DNA of 64,000 nucleotides, taken from positions 186,001 to 250,000 of the forward strand of contig NZ_WKJO01000002.1 in NCBI RefSeq assembly GCF_009674605.1. Direction: 5' to 3'. Source of the stretch: Haloferax litoreum. GTDB lineage: Archaea; Halobacteriota; Halobacteria; Halobacteriales; Haloferacaceae. The translations under genes were made by a program, and so were the position numbers. Below the pieces are notes generated by a model that was not told the origin of the DNA, searched no databases, and worked only from the letters and a program-made list of their open reading frames with translations. Shown piece by piece: positions 54,184 to 62,995 of this stretch. Position 1 is the stretch's first letter; each line of letters begins with the position of its first letter.

Positions 54184-55068
54184 ATGGGCATTGCACAAAA
54201 CGTCATCTTTGGACTGATAACAGGGTCCTACATCGCAATCGCCGCCGTGGGGTTCACGCTGATTTACGGCCTCATCAACATGATAAACTTCGCGTACGGT
54301 GAGTACATCACCATCGGAGGATACGTCGGGTTCGTCCTCGCGTCGGTGGCAGACCTGCAGATTCCTCTGGTCATCGTGCTCGCGGTTCCGCTGACTGCCG
54401 TCATCGGGTGGACCCTCTCACGGGCGTTCTTCACACCGATTCGCGAGACGGGACCGATACCACTCCTGTTGACTTCGATTGGCCTCGGTCTCATCCTCCG
54501 AAACGGTGTCCGGATGGTCGCCGGTGCGAAGCGCCGGTTCTTCGAGTTCCAGCAAGCGACTGTCTTCCAGTTCGACGTGCTCGGCGGCCTGCAGTTCAAC
54601 ACGTCGAGTCTCTCGGTGTTCGCCGTGGCAGTCGCCGTGTTCGTCCTCGTCCACGTCCTCTTGACGCGGACCCGCACTGGCATCGCGATGCGCGCGATGG
54701 GTGACGACGAGACACTCGCCGAAGTCGCGGGTATCGACACCAGCACGATTCGGAGTCGCGTCTGGTTGCTCGCGTCGGGCCTCGCAGGTCTCGCCGGTGT
54801 GCTCCTCGGCGTCCAGAACTCTGTCGGGCCGTTCCTCGGCTACGACCAGTTGCTGGTCGTCCTCGCTGCCGCCGTTCTCGGTGGCGCAGGGAGTGCCTAC
54901 GGAGCAATCGTCGGGGCGTACATCCTCGGTATCGCGATGGCACTCACGGTCGGTATCCTTCCGACGTGGGCCTCGGAGTTCGGGACGACTGTCGCGTTCG
55001 TCGTCCTCATCGGCGTCTTGCTCGTCCGACCCGAAGGTATCGCAGGGAAAGAGGTGCGTCGCGCATGA
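54184..55068 (+). CDS. livH: LIV-type ABC transporter permease H
   Basis: A 294-residue membrane permease with eight helices: GLITGSYIAIAAVGFTLIYG, INFAYGEYITIGGYVGFVLA, LLLTSIGLGLILRNGVRMVA, and the RSRVWLLASGLAGLAGVLLG helix before the ABC-interacting loop. Start at 54184 (MGIAQNVIF). Overlaps livM by four bases (ATGA). Confidence 0.92.
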   Translation: MGIAQNVIFGLITGSYIAIAAVGFTLIYGLINMINFAYGEYITIGGYVGFVLASVADLQIPLVIVLAVPLTAVIGWTLSRAFFTPIRETGPIPLLLTSIGLGLILRNGVRMVAGAKRRFFEFQQATVFQFDVLGGLQFNTSSLSVFAVAVAVFVLVHVLLTRTRTGIAMRAMGDDETLAEVAGIDTSTIRSRVWLLASGLAGLAGVLLGVQNSVGPFLGYDQLLVVLAAAVLGGAGSAYGAIVGAYILGIAMALTVGILPTWASEFGTTVAFVVLIGVLLVRPEGIAGKEVRRA

Positions 55069-56123
55069 GTCTCGACGCCATCACGTCCCTGAACCCGACC
55101 GATTCCGACAGTGGCATGCTGTGGCTTGGCGTCGTCTTGTCACTGGTTGGTGCGGTAATCGCCGTCTCGCCAGTTCCACTCGTCGTCCCGAACCAATCGC
55201 TCGTCTTCTTCGAGGTGGGCATCACCTTCCTCCTGTGGGGACTGTTGGTTCTGGGCCTCAACCTCCAGTACGGCTTTACTGGGTTAGTTAACTTCGGCCA
55301 CGTCGCGTTCTTCGCAGTCGGCGCGTACGCGACTGCCATGCTCACGGCAACGGAGACGTTCAAAGGTATCGCACTCGGTCTCCCGTGGCCTGTCGGCGTG
55401 GCCGCGTCGGTCATCGTAGCGAGTCTTCTCGGCGGCCTCATCGGCCTCACAACGCTCCGACTCCGTGAAGACTTCCTCGCCGTTGCGACGCTGGCGACTG
55501 CCGAAATCGTCCACAGACTGCTCAGTAGTTTCCCGTCTGTAACCGGTGGCTCAGTCGGCCTGACCGGAATCCCGCAACCGATATTCGACCTCACGGGACA
55601 GTCTCCGAACACCTCGATGCTGGCGACGGCAGTCGTCTTCGCTGGTGTCCTCGCCGTGTTCTACGCGCTGTTAGTCCGAATCACCGACGCACCGTATGGT
55701 CGCGTCCTCCGGGCTATCCGCGCCGACGACCTCGTGACGAAGTCGCTCGGGAAGGATGTCTTCCAGTACCGGATGCAGTCGTTCGTCCTCGGGGCCGCGT
55801 TGGCCGGACTCGCCGGGTCCCTCTTCTCGCTCTACAACGGTGCCGTCTCACCGGGGTTCTTCACCCTCAACGTCACCGTCCTCGTGTGGGTCGGGATGCT
55901 CGTCGGCGGTCCCGGGAACCACCGCGGCGTCCTCGGTGGACTCGCGTTCATCCTTGGCTTCCGGTTACTCACCCGGTTCGCGAACAGTGCGATGTCGTCA
56001 GTAGCAATCGACTTCGCGTCGCTCCGACTCGTCGTCGTCGGTGCACTCCTCGTGGCAATCGTCCGCTACCGTCCGCAAGGACTGTGGGGTAACGCCGACG
56101 AACTGGGGGTGAACCGCGAATGA
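55065..56123 (+). CDS. livM: LIV-type ABC transporter permease M
   Basis: A 352-residue permease: MSLDAITSLNPTDSDSGMLW, LLVLGLNLQYGFTGLVNFGH, LTTLRLREDFLAVATLATAE and SFVLGAALAGLAGSLFSLYN (the ATPase-contacting part). It forms the membrane channel with LivH. The ATGA overlap with livH and with livG indicates one co-translated unit. Confidence 0.92.
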   Translation: MSLDAITSLNPTDSDSGMLWLGVVLSLVGAVIAVSPVPLVVPNQSLVFFEVGITFLLWGLLVLGLNLQYGFTGLVNFGHVAFFAVGAYATAMLTATETFKGIALGLPWPVGVAASVIVASLLGGLIGLTTLRLREDFLAVATLATAEIVHRLLSSFPSVTGGSVGLTGIPQPIFDLTGQSPNTSMLATAVVFAGVLAVFYALLVRITDAPYGRVLRAIRADDLVTKSLGKDVFQYRMQSFVLGAALAGLAGSLFSLYNGAVSPGFFTLNVTVLVWVGMLVGGPGNHRGVLGGLAFILGFRLLTRFANSAMSSVAIDFASLRLVVVGALLVAIVRYRPQGLWGNADELGVNRE

Positions 56124-56917
56124 CGCTGTTCGAGACGCGCGGGTTGCGGAAGGCCTTCGGTGGCCTCGTCGCCCTCGACGAACCCGACATCACCATCGAG
56201 TCCGGTGAGTTAGTGGGCATCATCGGCCCGAACGGCGCCGGCAAGACGACGTTCTTCAACTGTATCACCGGTGTCCTCGAACCCGACTCTGGAACCGTCT
56301 CTTTCGCAGGCGAAGACGTGACCGGCGAACCGATTCACGCCATCGCCCAACGGGGACTCGTCCGAACGTACCAGCACACGCGCGAACTCACCACGATGTC
56401 CGTCAAAGAGAACCTCAAACTCGCCGCCCCGGACCATCCGGGTGAACGACTCGGTCAGGCGATTCGTCGTCCCGACTCGGTTGCCGACCACGAAGCGGCA
56501 GTGGAGCGACGGGCGGACGACTTACTGGAGCAGTTCGACCTCACGCACGTTGCAGACCACTACGCAGGTGAACTGTCCGGTGGACAGCGAAAACTCCTCG
56601 AAATCGCGAGGGCGCTCATGTTGGACCCGGAGATGTTGCTCCTCGACGAACCACTCGCGGGCGTCAACCCGACGCTCGGACAGGAAATCGTCGAGTACAT
56701 AGACGCGTTGAACGACGAGGGAACGACGTTCCTCGTCATCGAACACGAGATTCAGACCCTCGCCGAACTCGTAGACCGCCTCATCGTCCTCAACGAGGGG
56801 TCGGTGCTCGCCGATGGCGACCCAGAGACAGTCCTCGACGACGACGAGGTCATCGCCGCCTATCTCGGTGGGACGGGCGACGACGGAGTGACGACACCGC
56901 TGGGAGGCGAGTCCTGA
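56120..56917 (+). CDS. livG: LIV-type ABC transporter ATPase G
   Basis: A 265-residue ATPase with Walker A GPNGAGKTTFF near residues 36-46, signature LSGGQRKLLEIAR and Walker B LLLDEPLAGVN, followed by the switch His in FLVIEHEIQTLAEL. It energises uptake with LivF. The stop overlaps the livF start by one base. Confidence 0.94.
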   Translation: MTLFETRGLRKAFGGLVALDEPDITIESGELVGIIGPNGAGKTTFFNCITGVLEPDSGTVSFAGEDVTGEPIHAIAQRGLVRTYQHTRELTTMSVKENLKLAAPDHPGERLGQAIRRPDSVADHEAAVERRADDLLEQFDLTHVADHYAGELSGGQRKLLEIARALMLDPEMLLLDEPLAGVNPTLGQEIVEYIDALNDEGTTFLVIEHEIQTLAELVDRLIVLNEGSVLADGDPETVLDDDEVIAAYLGGTGDDGVTTPLGGES

Positions 56918-57621
56918 TGGCGCTTCTGGAAGCCGACGACGTCGTCTCGGGATACGGGGACGTCGAAATCATCCACGGTGTCTCGCTGGAGGTTCACGAA
57001 GGCGAAGTTGTCACCGTCATCGGTCCGAACGGGGCGGGAAAGTCGACGCTCATGAAGACACTCTTCGGCCTCGTCGACTGCTGGAGTGGGTCGGTCACGT
57101 TCGACGGCGTCGACTTGACGTCACTCGAACCGAACGAGATGACCGAACACAATCTCTCGTTCGTTCCGCAGAGCGACAACGTCTTTCCGTCGCTCACCAT
57201 CGAGGAGAATCTCCGCCTGGGCGCGCCCTCGGACGACGAGTTCACACCCGAGCGATTGGCGTCGGTCTTCGAACACTTCCCTATCCTCGAAGAACGAAAA
57301 GCACAGAAAGCAGGGACGCTCAGTGGCGGACAACGGCAGATGCTCGCGATGGCGCGAGCGCTCATGGTCGACCCCGAACTCCTGTTACTCGACGAACCCA
57401 GCGCAGGACTCTCGCCCGACATGGTGGAACTCGTGTTCGAGAAAGTCGCGGCGATTGGGGCGACAGGGACGGCGGTCTTGATGATAGAACAGAACGCGAA
57501 ACGAGCACTCGAACACTCGGACCGTGGCTACGTCCTCGACATGGGCGAGAACCGAATCGAGGCCGCCGCAGACGAGATACTCACCGACGACGAAGTGGTC
57601 GAACTGTATCTCGGCGGCTGA
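56917..57621 (+). CDS. livF: LIV-type ABC transporter ATPase F
   Basis: A 234-residue ATPase: Walker A GPNGAGKSTLMKTLFGLVD, signature LSGGQRQMLAMARALMVDPE, Walker B LLLDEPSAGLSPDM, ending LYLGG. It completes a K-H-M-G-F importer. The T-run terminator and the promoter of the next gene follow within 100 bases. Confidence 0.94.
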   Translation: MALLEADDVVSGYGDVEIIHGVSLEVHEGEVVTVIGPNGAGKSTLMKTLFGLVDCWSGSVTFDGVDLTSLEPNEMTEHNLSFVPQSDNVFPSLTIEENLRLGAPSDDEFTPERLASVFEHFPILEERKAQKAGTLSGGQRQMLAMARALMVDPELLLLDEPSAGLSPDMVELVFEKVAAIGATGTAVLMIEQNAKRALEHSDRGYVLDMGENRIEAAADEILTDDEVVELYLGG

Positions 57622-57679
57622 GCCACTGCGTGGCTGCTTTCTAACCAATTTACTCACCAACATATTCCACCCGTTCCAA

Positions 57680-57685
57680 TTTTTT
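57680..57685 (+). terminator. T-run terminator after the LIV operon
   Basis: Six Ts follow the C/T-rich stretch CCGTTCCAA about 60 bases after the livF stop. Archaeal RNA polymerase releases transcripts in such oligo-T tracts. The next gene has its own TATA box (57691-57700). Confidence 0.45.
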
Positions 57686-57690
57686 CCCCA

Positions 57691-57700
57691 TAATTTAATA
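57691..57700 (+). promoter_or_regulatory. TATA-like box of the aminotransferase gene
   Basis: TAATTTAATA lies about 28 bases before the ATG at 57724, which suits a leaderless or nearly leaderless transcript for this gene. Confidence 0.45.
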
Positions 57701-57723
57701 CATAGTGCAACAGTGGCCGTGTC

Positions 57724-59061
57724 ATGAGCAAGCAAGACAACCTGTCGGCCGATGGGCCGAACATCGTGACGGACTTACCCGGTCCCAAGGCGAAAGAACT
57801 CGTCGAGGCAGACGGCGAGGTCATCTCACCGAGTTCACCCCGCGCCTATCCACTCGCCGTGGAGAGTGCACAGGGACTGACCGTGACGGACGTCGACGGA
57901 AACACGTTCTGGGACTTCGCCAGCGGTATCGCCGTAACGAACGTCGGCCACCGCCACCCGAAAGTCGCCGAGGCGGCGCAGGACCAACTCGACTCGCTCA
58001 TCCACCCCGCGTTCTGTGACTACTACTCGCCGGAACCGACGCGCCTCGCAGAGCGTCTCGAAGCCATCGCGCCGGGCGACTCTCCGAAGAAGGTCTTCTT
58101 CGGGAACAGTGGAGCAGAGGCCGTCGAAGCGGGGATGAAACTCGCACGGCACCACACGGGTCGTCACCGCTTCATCGCCTTCGAAGGCGCGTTCCACGGA
58201 CGGACGATGGGCGCCCTCTCGCTCACCGCGAGTAAGACGAAATACAAACGCGGGTTCGGTCCCCTCGTCCCCGGCGTCGACCACATTCCGTTCCCGAAAC
58301 CGTCGCGCTACGGGAGCGAGGAAGCGGCGATGGACGCGACGTTCGACGCGCTAGAGGACCTGCTTCGGACACGCGTCCCCGTGGACGAAATCGCCGGTAT
58401 CGTCGTCGAACCGGTGCAGGGCGAAGGTGGATACGTCGTGCCGCCGGAAGGATTCCACCAGAAGCTTCGTGACTTCGCGGACGACCACGGCATCCTCCTC
58501 ATCGCCGACGAAGTGCAAGCCGGGTTCGGACGGACGGGCGAGTGGTTCGGCATGGACAACTGGGACGTCGAACCCGACATCACCCTGATGGGCAAAGGCA
58601 TCGCCAACGGTCTGCCGATGTCTGCGATGGTCGCCAAAGAAGACGTGATGACGTGGGGGGCGGGCACGCACGCGAGCACCTACCACGGCAATCCCGTCGC
58701 TGCCGCCGCGTCGAACGCCGTCATCGACGTCATCGAAGAAGAGAACCTCCTCGAAAACGCGAAAGAAGTGGGTGACCACCTGCAGGCCGAACTCAGAGCA
58801 CTCGCCGAAGAGTACCCACAAATCGCCGACGTGCGTGGTCTCGGCCTGATGATTGGTGCAGAGTTCGTCGACCCAGAGACGGGCGAGAACGACGGGGACC
58901 TCTCAGAGGCAGTCATGCACACCGCGTGGGAACACGGCCTGATGATTCTCCCCTGTGGACAGAGCACCGTCCGGTTCGCACCGCCACTCACGATAACGAA
59001 AGCACAGGCGACCAAAGGTGTCGAAATCTTCGGCGACGCCCTCGCGGACGCACTGAAGTAA
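57724..59061 (+). CDS. class III aminotransferase (GABA/acetylornithine type)
   Basis: A 445-residue PLP aminotransferase: VFFGNSGAEAVEAGMKLARH near residues 124-143, LLIADEVQAGFGRTGEWFGM near 258-277, Schiff-base Lys291 in LMGKGIANGLPMS. Sequence pattern is closest to GABA or acetylornithine aminotransferases. It is followed by an M20-type deacylase in the same direction (18 bases apart), so it may act on an N-acylated amino acid after deacylation, or on GABA or a diamine. Confidence 0.93.
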   Translation: MSKQDNLSADGPNIVTDLPGPKAKELVEADGEVISPSSPRAYPLAVESAQGLTVTDVDGNTFWDFASGIAVTNVGHRHPKVAEAAQDQLDSLIHPAFCDYYSPEPTRLAERLEAIAPGDSPKKVFFGNSGAEAVEAGMKLARHHTGRHRFIAFEGAFHGRTMGALSLTASKTKYKRGFGPLVPGVDHIPFPKPSRYGSEEAAMDATFDALEDLLRTRVPVDEIAGIVVEPVQGEGGYVVPPEGFHQKLRDFADDHGILLIADEVQAGFGRTGEWFGMDNWDVEPDITLMGKGIANGLPMSAMVAKEDVMTWGAGTHASTYHGNPVAAAASNAVIDVIEEENLLENAKEVGDHLQAELRALAEEYPQIADVRGLGLMIGAEFVDPETGENDGDLSEAVMHTAWEHGLMILPCGQSTVRFAPPLTITKAQATKGVEIFGDALADALK

Positions 59062-59079
59062 TCCTCGCACACACATTCT

Positions 59080-60309
59080 ATGTCTTCTGATACGACGACC
59101 GAAACAGACGCGGGTGTCGCCAGCGCGATCGACCCAGACGAGACCATCGAGGTCCTCCAGGACCTCGTCCAGATTCCTAGTCCCTTCTTCGAAGAAGAAG
59201 CGATTGCGACCTACATCTACGACTGGTTGGACGAACGCGGCCTCGACCCGGAGTACCACACCGTCTCGGAACCAGCTATCACTGGGTTCGAAGGAGACAA
59301 CGTCGTCGCCCGTATCGAAGGGTCTGACCCCGAGGCACCCACTGTCCTCTTGAACGGGCACATGGACACCGTCCAGCACGTCGAGGGGTGGGACGAAGAC
59401 CCCACGTCCGGACGAATCGAAGACGGCAAACTGTACGGACAGGGCGCGTGCGACATGAAAGGCGGTCTGGCCGCGATTCTCGTCGCATTCGAGGCACTCG
59501 CCGAACGTGACCTCGACGGAGACGTGCTCTTGACGGCCGTCGTCGACGAAGAGGGGCCCTTCGGACTCGGTACCGATGCGACGATTCGCGACGGAGTCAC
59601 CACCGACTGTGACGTGGCTATCGTCACGGAACCGGCACCGACGATTACGCAACAGGACATCGAGAATCCCGCCATCGTCCTCGGTGCGCGCGGTCGGTTC
59701 CTCTACGAGATAACCGTCACCGGAAAAGCCGCACACGGCTCCCAACCGGACATGGGCGTCAACGCGGCACTCGACGCCGCTCGAATCGCAGACGCGATTT
59801 CCGAGATGGACCTCGGCCACCACGAAAAACTCGGGTCCGGGTCCGTTTGCCTCCTCTCCATCGAGGGGGGCGGTGAACCACTCTCCGTCCCCGACCAGTG
59901 TGAGCTTGAAATCGACCGTCACGTCGTCCCCGGAGAGACTGCAGAATCCGTTCTCGAAGACGCACAGCGGGTCGTCGACTCGCTCGACCTAGAGAGTGAC
60001 GTCGATATCTCGCTCCGTGAGACGCCCGAACCGGACATGTACTTCCAACCGTACGTGACCGATGAGAACGACCCACTCGTGACGCCGTTCTTCGACAGTA
60101 TCCGCGAGTTGTTCGACACCGAACCCGACGTGGGGTACTTCTCCAGTATCGGCGACTTCAATCACCTCGGTGGCCGTGCCGAGATTCCGACTGTCATCGT
60201 CGGCCCCGACGGGGCCAACGTTCACGGCACCGGCGAGTACGTCTACGTAGACGAAGTCGTCGAGACGGCACAACTCGTCGCCGACGCTACCAGTCGGTTG
60301 GTCGAGTAA
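59080..60309 (+). CDS. M20-family deacylase/peptidase (ArgE/DapE type)
   Basis: A 409-residue di-zinc metalloenzyme: VLLNGHMDTVQHVEGWDEDP with the first His and Asp, YGQGACDMKGGLAAILVAFE with the bridging Asp, and VVDEEGPFGLGTDATIRDG with the Glu-Glu general base and metal ligand. A dimerisation lid (RGRFLYEITVTGKAAHGSQP, residues about 205-225) is present. These enzymes release acetate or succinate from N-acyl amino acids or split dipeptides. The pairing with the aminotransferase suggests amino-acid use. Confidence 0.9.
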   Translation: MSSDTTTETDAGVASAIDPDETIEVLQDLVQIPSPFFEEEAIATYIYDWLDERGLDPEYHTVSEPAITGFEGDNVVARIEGSDPEAPTVLLNGHMDTVQHVEGWDEDPTSGRIEDGKLYGQGACDMKGGLAAILVAFEALAERDLDGDVLLTAVVDEEGPFGLGTDATIRDGVTTDCDVAIVTEPAPTITQQDIENPAIVLGARGRFLYEITVTGKAAHGSQPDMGVNAALDAARIADAISEMDLGHHEKLGSGSVCLLSIEGGGEPLSVPDQCELEIDRHVVPGETAESVLEDAQRVVDSLDLESDVDISLRETPEPDMYFQPYVTDENDPLVTPFFDSIRELFDTEPDVGYFSSIGDFNHLGGRAEIPTVIVGPDGANVHGTGEYVYVDEVVETAQLVADATSRLVE

Positions 60310-60336
60310 ACGGGGAGAAACCGTTCACTCTGGCAT

Positions 60337-61509
60337 TCATTTCTCCCACGTTCTGAAGACGTCAGTGTATCCGTCGAACCGTGAGAGTCGAACGGCATCG
60401 TAGTATTCAGTCGGATTCCCTCGAACGAGTTGCTCGGCCACGACGTATCCGATGACAGGGGCGAGTTGGATACCCGCGGCGTTGAACCCAGTTGCATAGA
60501 ATCCATCTACGCTCGTCCATCCCGCGATGGCGCCAGCATCGGGTGTCAGCGACCGAACGCCGACCCACTCGTCGGCGACAGGGGCCCCCTCGACCCACGG
60601 GAAGTACGCTTCGACCACGTCTCGGATTTTCGTCCGGAGGTCTGTTGGTACTGTCTGGGATACGTCGTCAGGGTCGATAGCACGTCCCGCGTCGTCATAC
60701 CCACCCGGGTAGTGGCCCGCAAAGACAGTACCGTCTGGTTGCTGTCGGAAGTAGACGCCGGACTCGACGTGCTTGACACTGAACGTGTCGTACGGAACCG
60801 GTTCGTCGGGTTCGAAGACCAGAATCGGGCCGAGCGTGTGGCGTATCGGAAGGGCGAGTCCGACAGACTCAGCGAGGTGTGTGTTCCACGGTCCCGCCGC
60901 GGCGACGACAGCGTCGAACGGGCGCAGGTCGCCATCCACGACGATACCGGTCACTGACCTGTCGTCTGTCGTCACGTCTTCGACAGTGGTCCCCGTCTCG
61001 AACGTCACGCCGCGGTCCCTCGCTCTGTGGACGAATTCGGCCGCGAGTTCAGTCGCGTCGAGGAAGCCGAGGTTCGGCCGGTACACTGCTGCCTCGACGT
61101 TCGCGGTATCGAGTCCGGGATGCAGGAGTTCCGCACCGAGACGTTCACCGGGAACGTATTCGACGTTCCCGCGGACGCTCGCCCGCGAGGCGACTGCGGC
61201 CCGTAGTTTCGCCGCCCCCTCGGGTGTAGACGCGATTCCCAGACGCGGTGCGAGCGTGTACGACGAGTTTGCTCGTGGGGCAGACAAAAACTCGTTGTAG
61301 AGGCGAACGCCGTACTCCTTGAGTCTGCGGTACGCCGGGGGTTCGTCGCCCCAGAGTCCGACGAACGCGCCGGAAGCAGCAGTCGTCTCACCGGCAAGTT
61401 CGCCTCGTTCGAATACGGTTACGTCTATCTCAGGGTCGTCACCGAGGTGGTACGCGACACTCGACCCGACGATTCCGCCGCCAATGACTGCAACTCGTCT
61501 CGTATTCAT
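60337..61509 (-). CDS. DAO-family FAD-dependent oxidoreductase
   Basis: A 390-residue flavoenzyme of the D-amino acid oxidase/glycine oxidase family: N-terminal FAD-binding VAVIGGGIVGSSVAYHLGDD (GxGxxG), then VTVFERGELAGETTAASGAF, and a C-terminal DAGAIAGWTSVDGFYATGFN region with the GFN/GIQLAP flavin-binding loop. It oxidises a primary or secondary amine or an amino acid. It is divergent from a second DAO-type gene; both may serve the amine-catabolism island. Confidence 0.9.
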   Translation of the reverse strand: MNTRRVAVIGGGIVGSSVAYHLGDDPEIDVTVFERGELAGETTAASGAFVGLWGDEPPAYRRLKEYGVRLYNEFLSAPRANSSYTLAPRLGIASTPEGAAKLRAAVASRASVRGNVEYVPGERLGAELLHPGLDTANVEAAVYRPNLGFLDATELAAEFVHRARDRGVTFETGTTVEDVTTDDRSVTGIVVDGDLRPFDAVVAAAGPWNTHLAESVGLALPIRHTLGPILVFEPDEPVPYDTFSVKHVESGVYFRQQPDGTVFAGHYPGGYDDAGRAIDPDDVSQTVPTDLRTKIRDVVEAYFPWVEGAPVADEWVGVRSLTPDAGAIAGWTSVDGFYATGFNAAGIQLAPVIGYVVAEQLVRGNPTEYYDAVRLSRFDGYTDVFRTWEK

Positions 61510-61680
61510 CGAATGAAAGAACGCGAGGTCGTCTCCGCCTCGCCGTTCGTCTGTGCTGGACTCTCCGAGGCACCGTCGTTAATAATTACTCCCGATTCCA
61601 CCGCGCGAGATAAGACAATACATAAATAGGTTGTGTGAAAATACGACGAACCGTCAAATATCGGGTTGACAGGGGCACTC

Positions 61681-62850
61681 ATGACACACGCGACGATAAT
61701 CGGGGCGGGCGCGGTTGGTGTGAGCGCCGCGCACCACCTCGCAGAACGGGGTATCGAGGTGACGCTGGTCGACAAAGGACACGCGGCAGGTGAGACCACC
61801 GGAAAAGCGGGCGGACTCGTGTTCTGCCAACTGCACGAGCCAGCGGACGTTCGCGCGATGGGGTACAGTATCGACTTCTTCCGTGACCTCTCGGCGGCAG
61901 AGAATCACTTCACCTACCACGAGGTGGGCTTTCTCCGCACCGGAACCGAGCGTGAACACTCGGCGTTCGAGCGAGAGGTGTCGATGCAACAGAACGAAGG
62001 TGCGAACGTTCGATTAGTCGACCCGCCGGAGATTAGTGAGATTTACCCGACGCTGTCACTCGACGGTGTAACAGTTGGAACGTACGCACCCGGAGACGGG
62101 TACGCAGACCCACACACGTTCACGACTACGCTTCTCGACGAAGCACGAGCGAAGGGGGTGACCTACAGGCCGGGAACGAAGGTGACGGATATCGACGTGT
62201 CCGACACACCGACTGTCGAAACCGAGGCGGGTCCGATTCAGACCGACACTGTCGTCATCGCCGCCGGGCCGTGGTCTCGCCGCGTTGCTGCTCTCACAGG
62301 TGTCGACTTGCCGGTGAAACCCTACCGAGCGCAGGCACTCGTCACGACGCCCGTCGCGTTCGATATCGGAACAGTCTACGACGCACACGAGGGCGTTTAC
62401 TTCCGGTCAGAACAACGTGGGGGCCTCCTCGTTGGAGATGGTACAGAAGAGGTCGAGTCAGACCCAGACGGCTACACACAGACCGCAGACTTCGATTTCC
62501 TCGTCGAGACGAGTGACGTCGTCGAACGATGTCTCCCTGTCGACGACGTTGGGATTCAAAACGCATGGGCAGGGCTCTGCACCGCGACGCCCGACGGTCG
62601 TCCACTCGTTGGAAGGCCTGTATACGAACCCGGAAGCGACGGTGGACCGGACGACGTCGTCGTCGCTGCCGGATTGCAGGGTCACGGGTTCATGCGCTCA
62701 CCAGCAGTCGGGCACGCAGTCGCGGACATCGTCTGTGACGGAGAGTCCGAGTATCCAGAGTGGCGACCAGACAGATTCGACGAACATCCCGGGGATTTCG
62801 ATATCGAAGAGATGCTCAAGTTGGACGGCAAACACCCAGGCCTGCAATGA
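61681..62850 (+). CDS. DAO-family FAD-dependent oxidoreductase (second copy)
   Basis: A 389-residue flavoenzyme: THATIIGAGAVGVSAAHHLA (GxGxxG), VTLVDKGHAAGETTGKAGGL and the C-terminal NAWAGLCTATPDGRPLVGRP and VVVAAGLQGHGFMRSPAVGH motifs. It is related to sarcosine/glycine oxidases and the glycerol-3-phosphate type. The start is taken at 61681 (MTHATIIG), because the five residues from an ATG at 61666 are not needed. It is divergent from the other DAO gene with a promoter region of about 170 bases. Confidence 0.88.
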   Translation: MTHATIIGAGAVGVSAAHHLAERGIEVTLVDKGHAAGETTGKAGGLVFCQLHEPADVRAMGYSIDFFRDLSAAENHFTYHEVGFLRTGTEREHSAFEREVSMQQNEGANVRLVDPPEISEIYPTLSLDGVTVGTYAPGDGYADPHTFTTTLLDEARAKGVTYRPGTKVTDIDVSDTPTVETEAGPIQTDTVVIAAGPWSRRVAALTGVDLPVKPYRAQALVTTPVAFDIGTVYDAHEGVYFRSEQRGGLLVGDGTEEVESDPDGYTQTADFDFLVETSDVVERCLPVDDVGIQNAWAGLCTATPDGRPLVGRPVYEPGSDGGPDDVVVAAGLQGHGFMRSPAVGHAVADIVCDGESEYPEWRPDRFDEHPGDFDIEEMLKLDGKHPGLQ

Positions 62851-62956
62851 GTCGTATGAGGGAGGAGAGATTCAACCGACTCCATTAATCTGCATTCATT
62901 TTTAGAATTCAAACTAATTCGAGACCATAATATTCTACTGGGTCCATCGTAGCGCG

Positions 62957-62966
62957 AAAATTTTAA
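62957..62966 (+). promoter_or_regulatory. TATA-like box of the PotD-like gene
   Basis: AAAATTTTAA lies about 30 bases before the ATG at 62996, consistent with transcription starting at the start codon. Confidence 0.45.
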
Positions 62967-62995
62967 GTGGCATCGATGGGATTGCCGCACGTAGC

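Noticed and set aside
52796-54196. Minus-strand frame of 466 codons opposite livK
   Set aside because: LivK has a Tat lipoprotein signal and family motifs; the antisense product has none.
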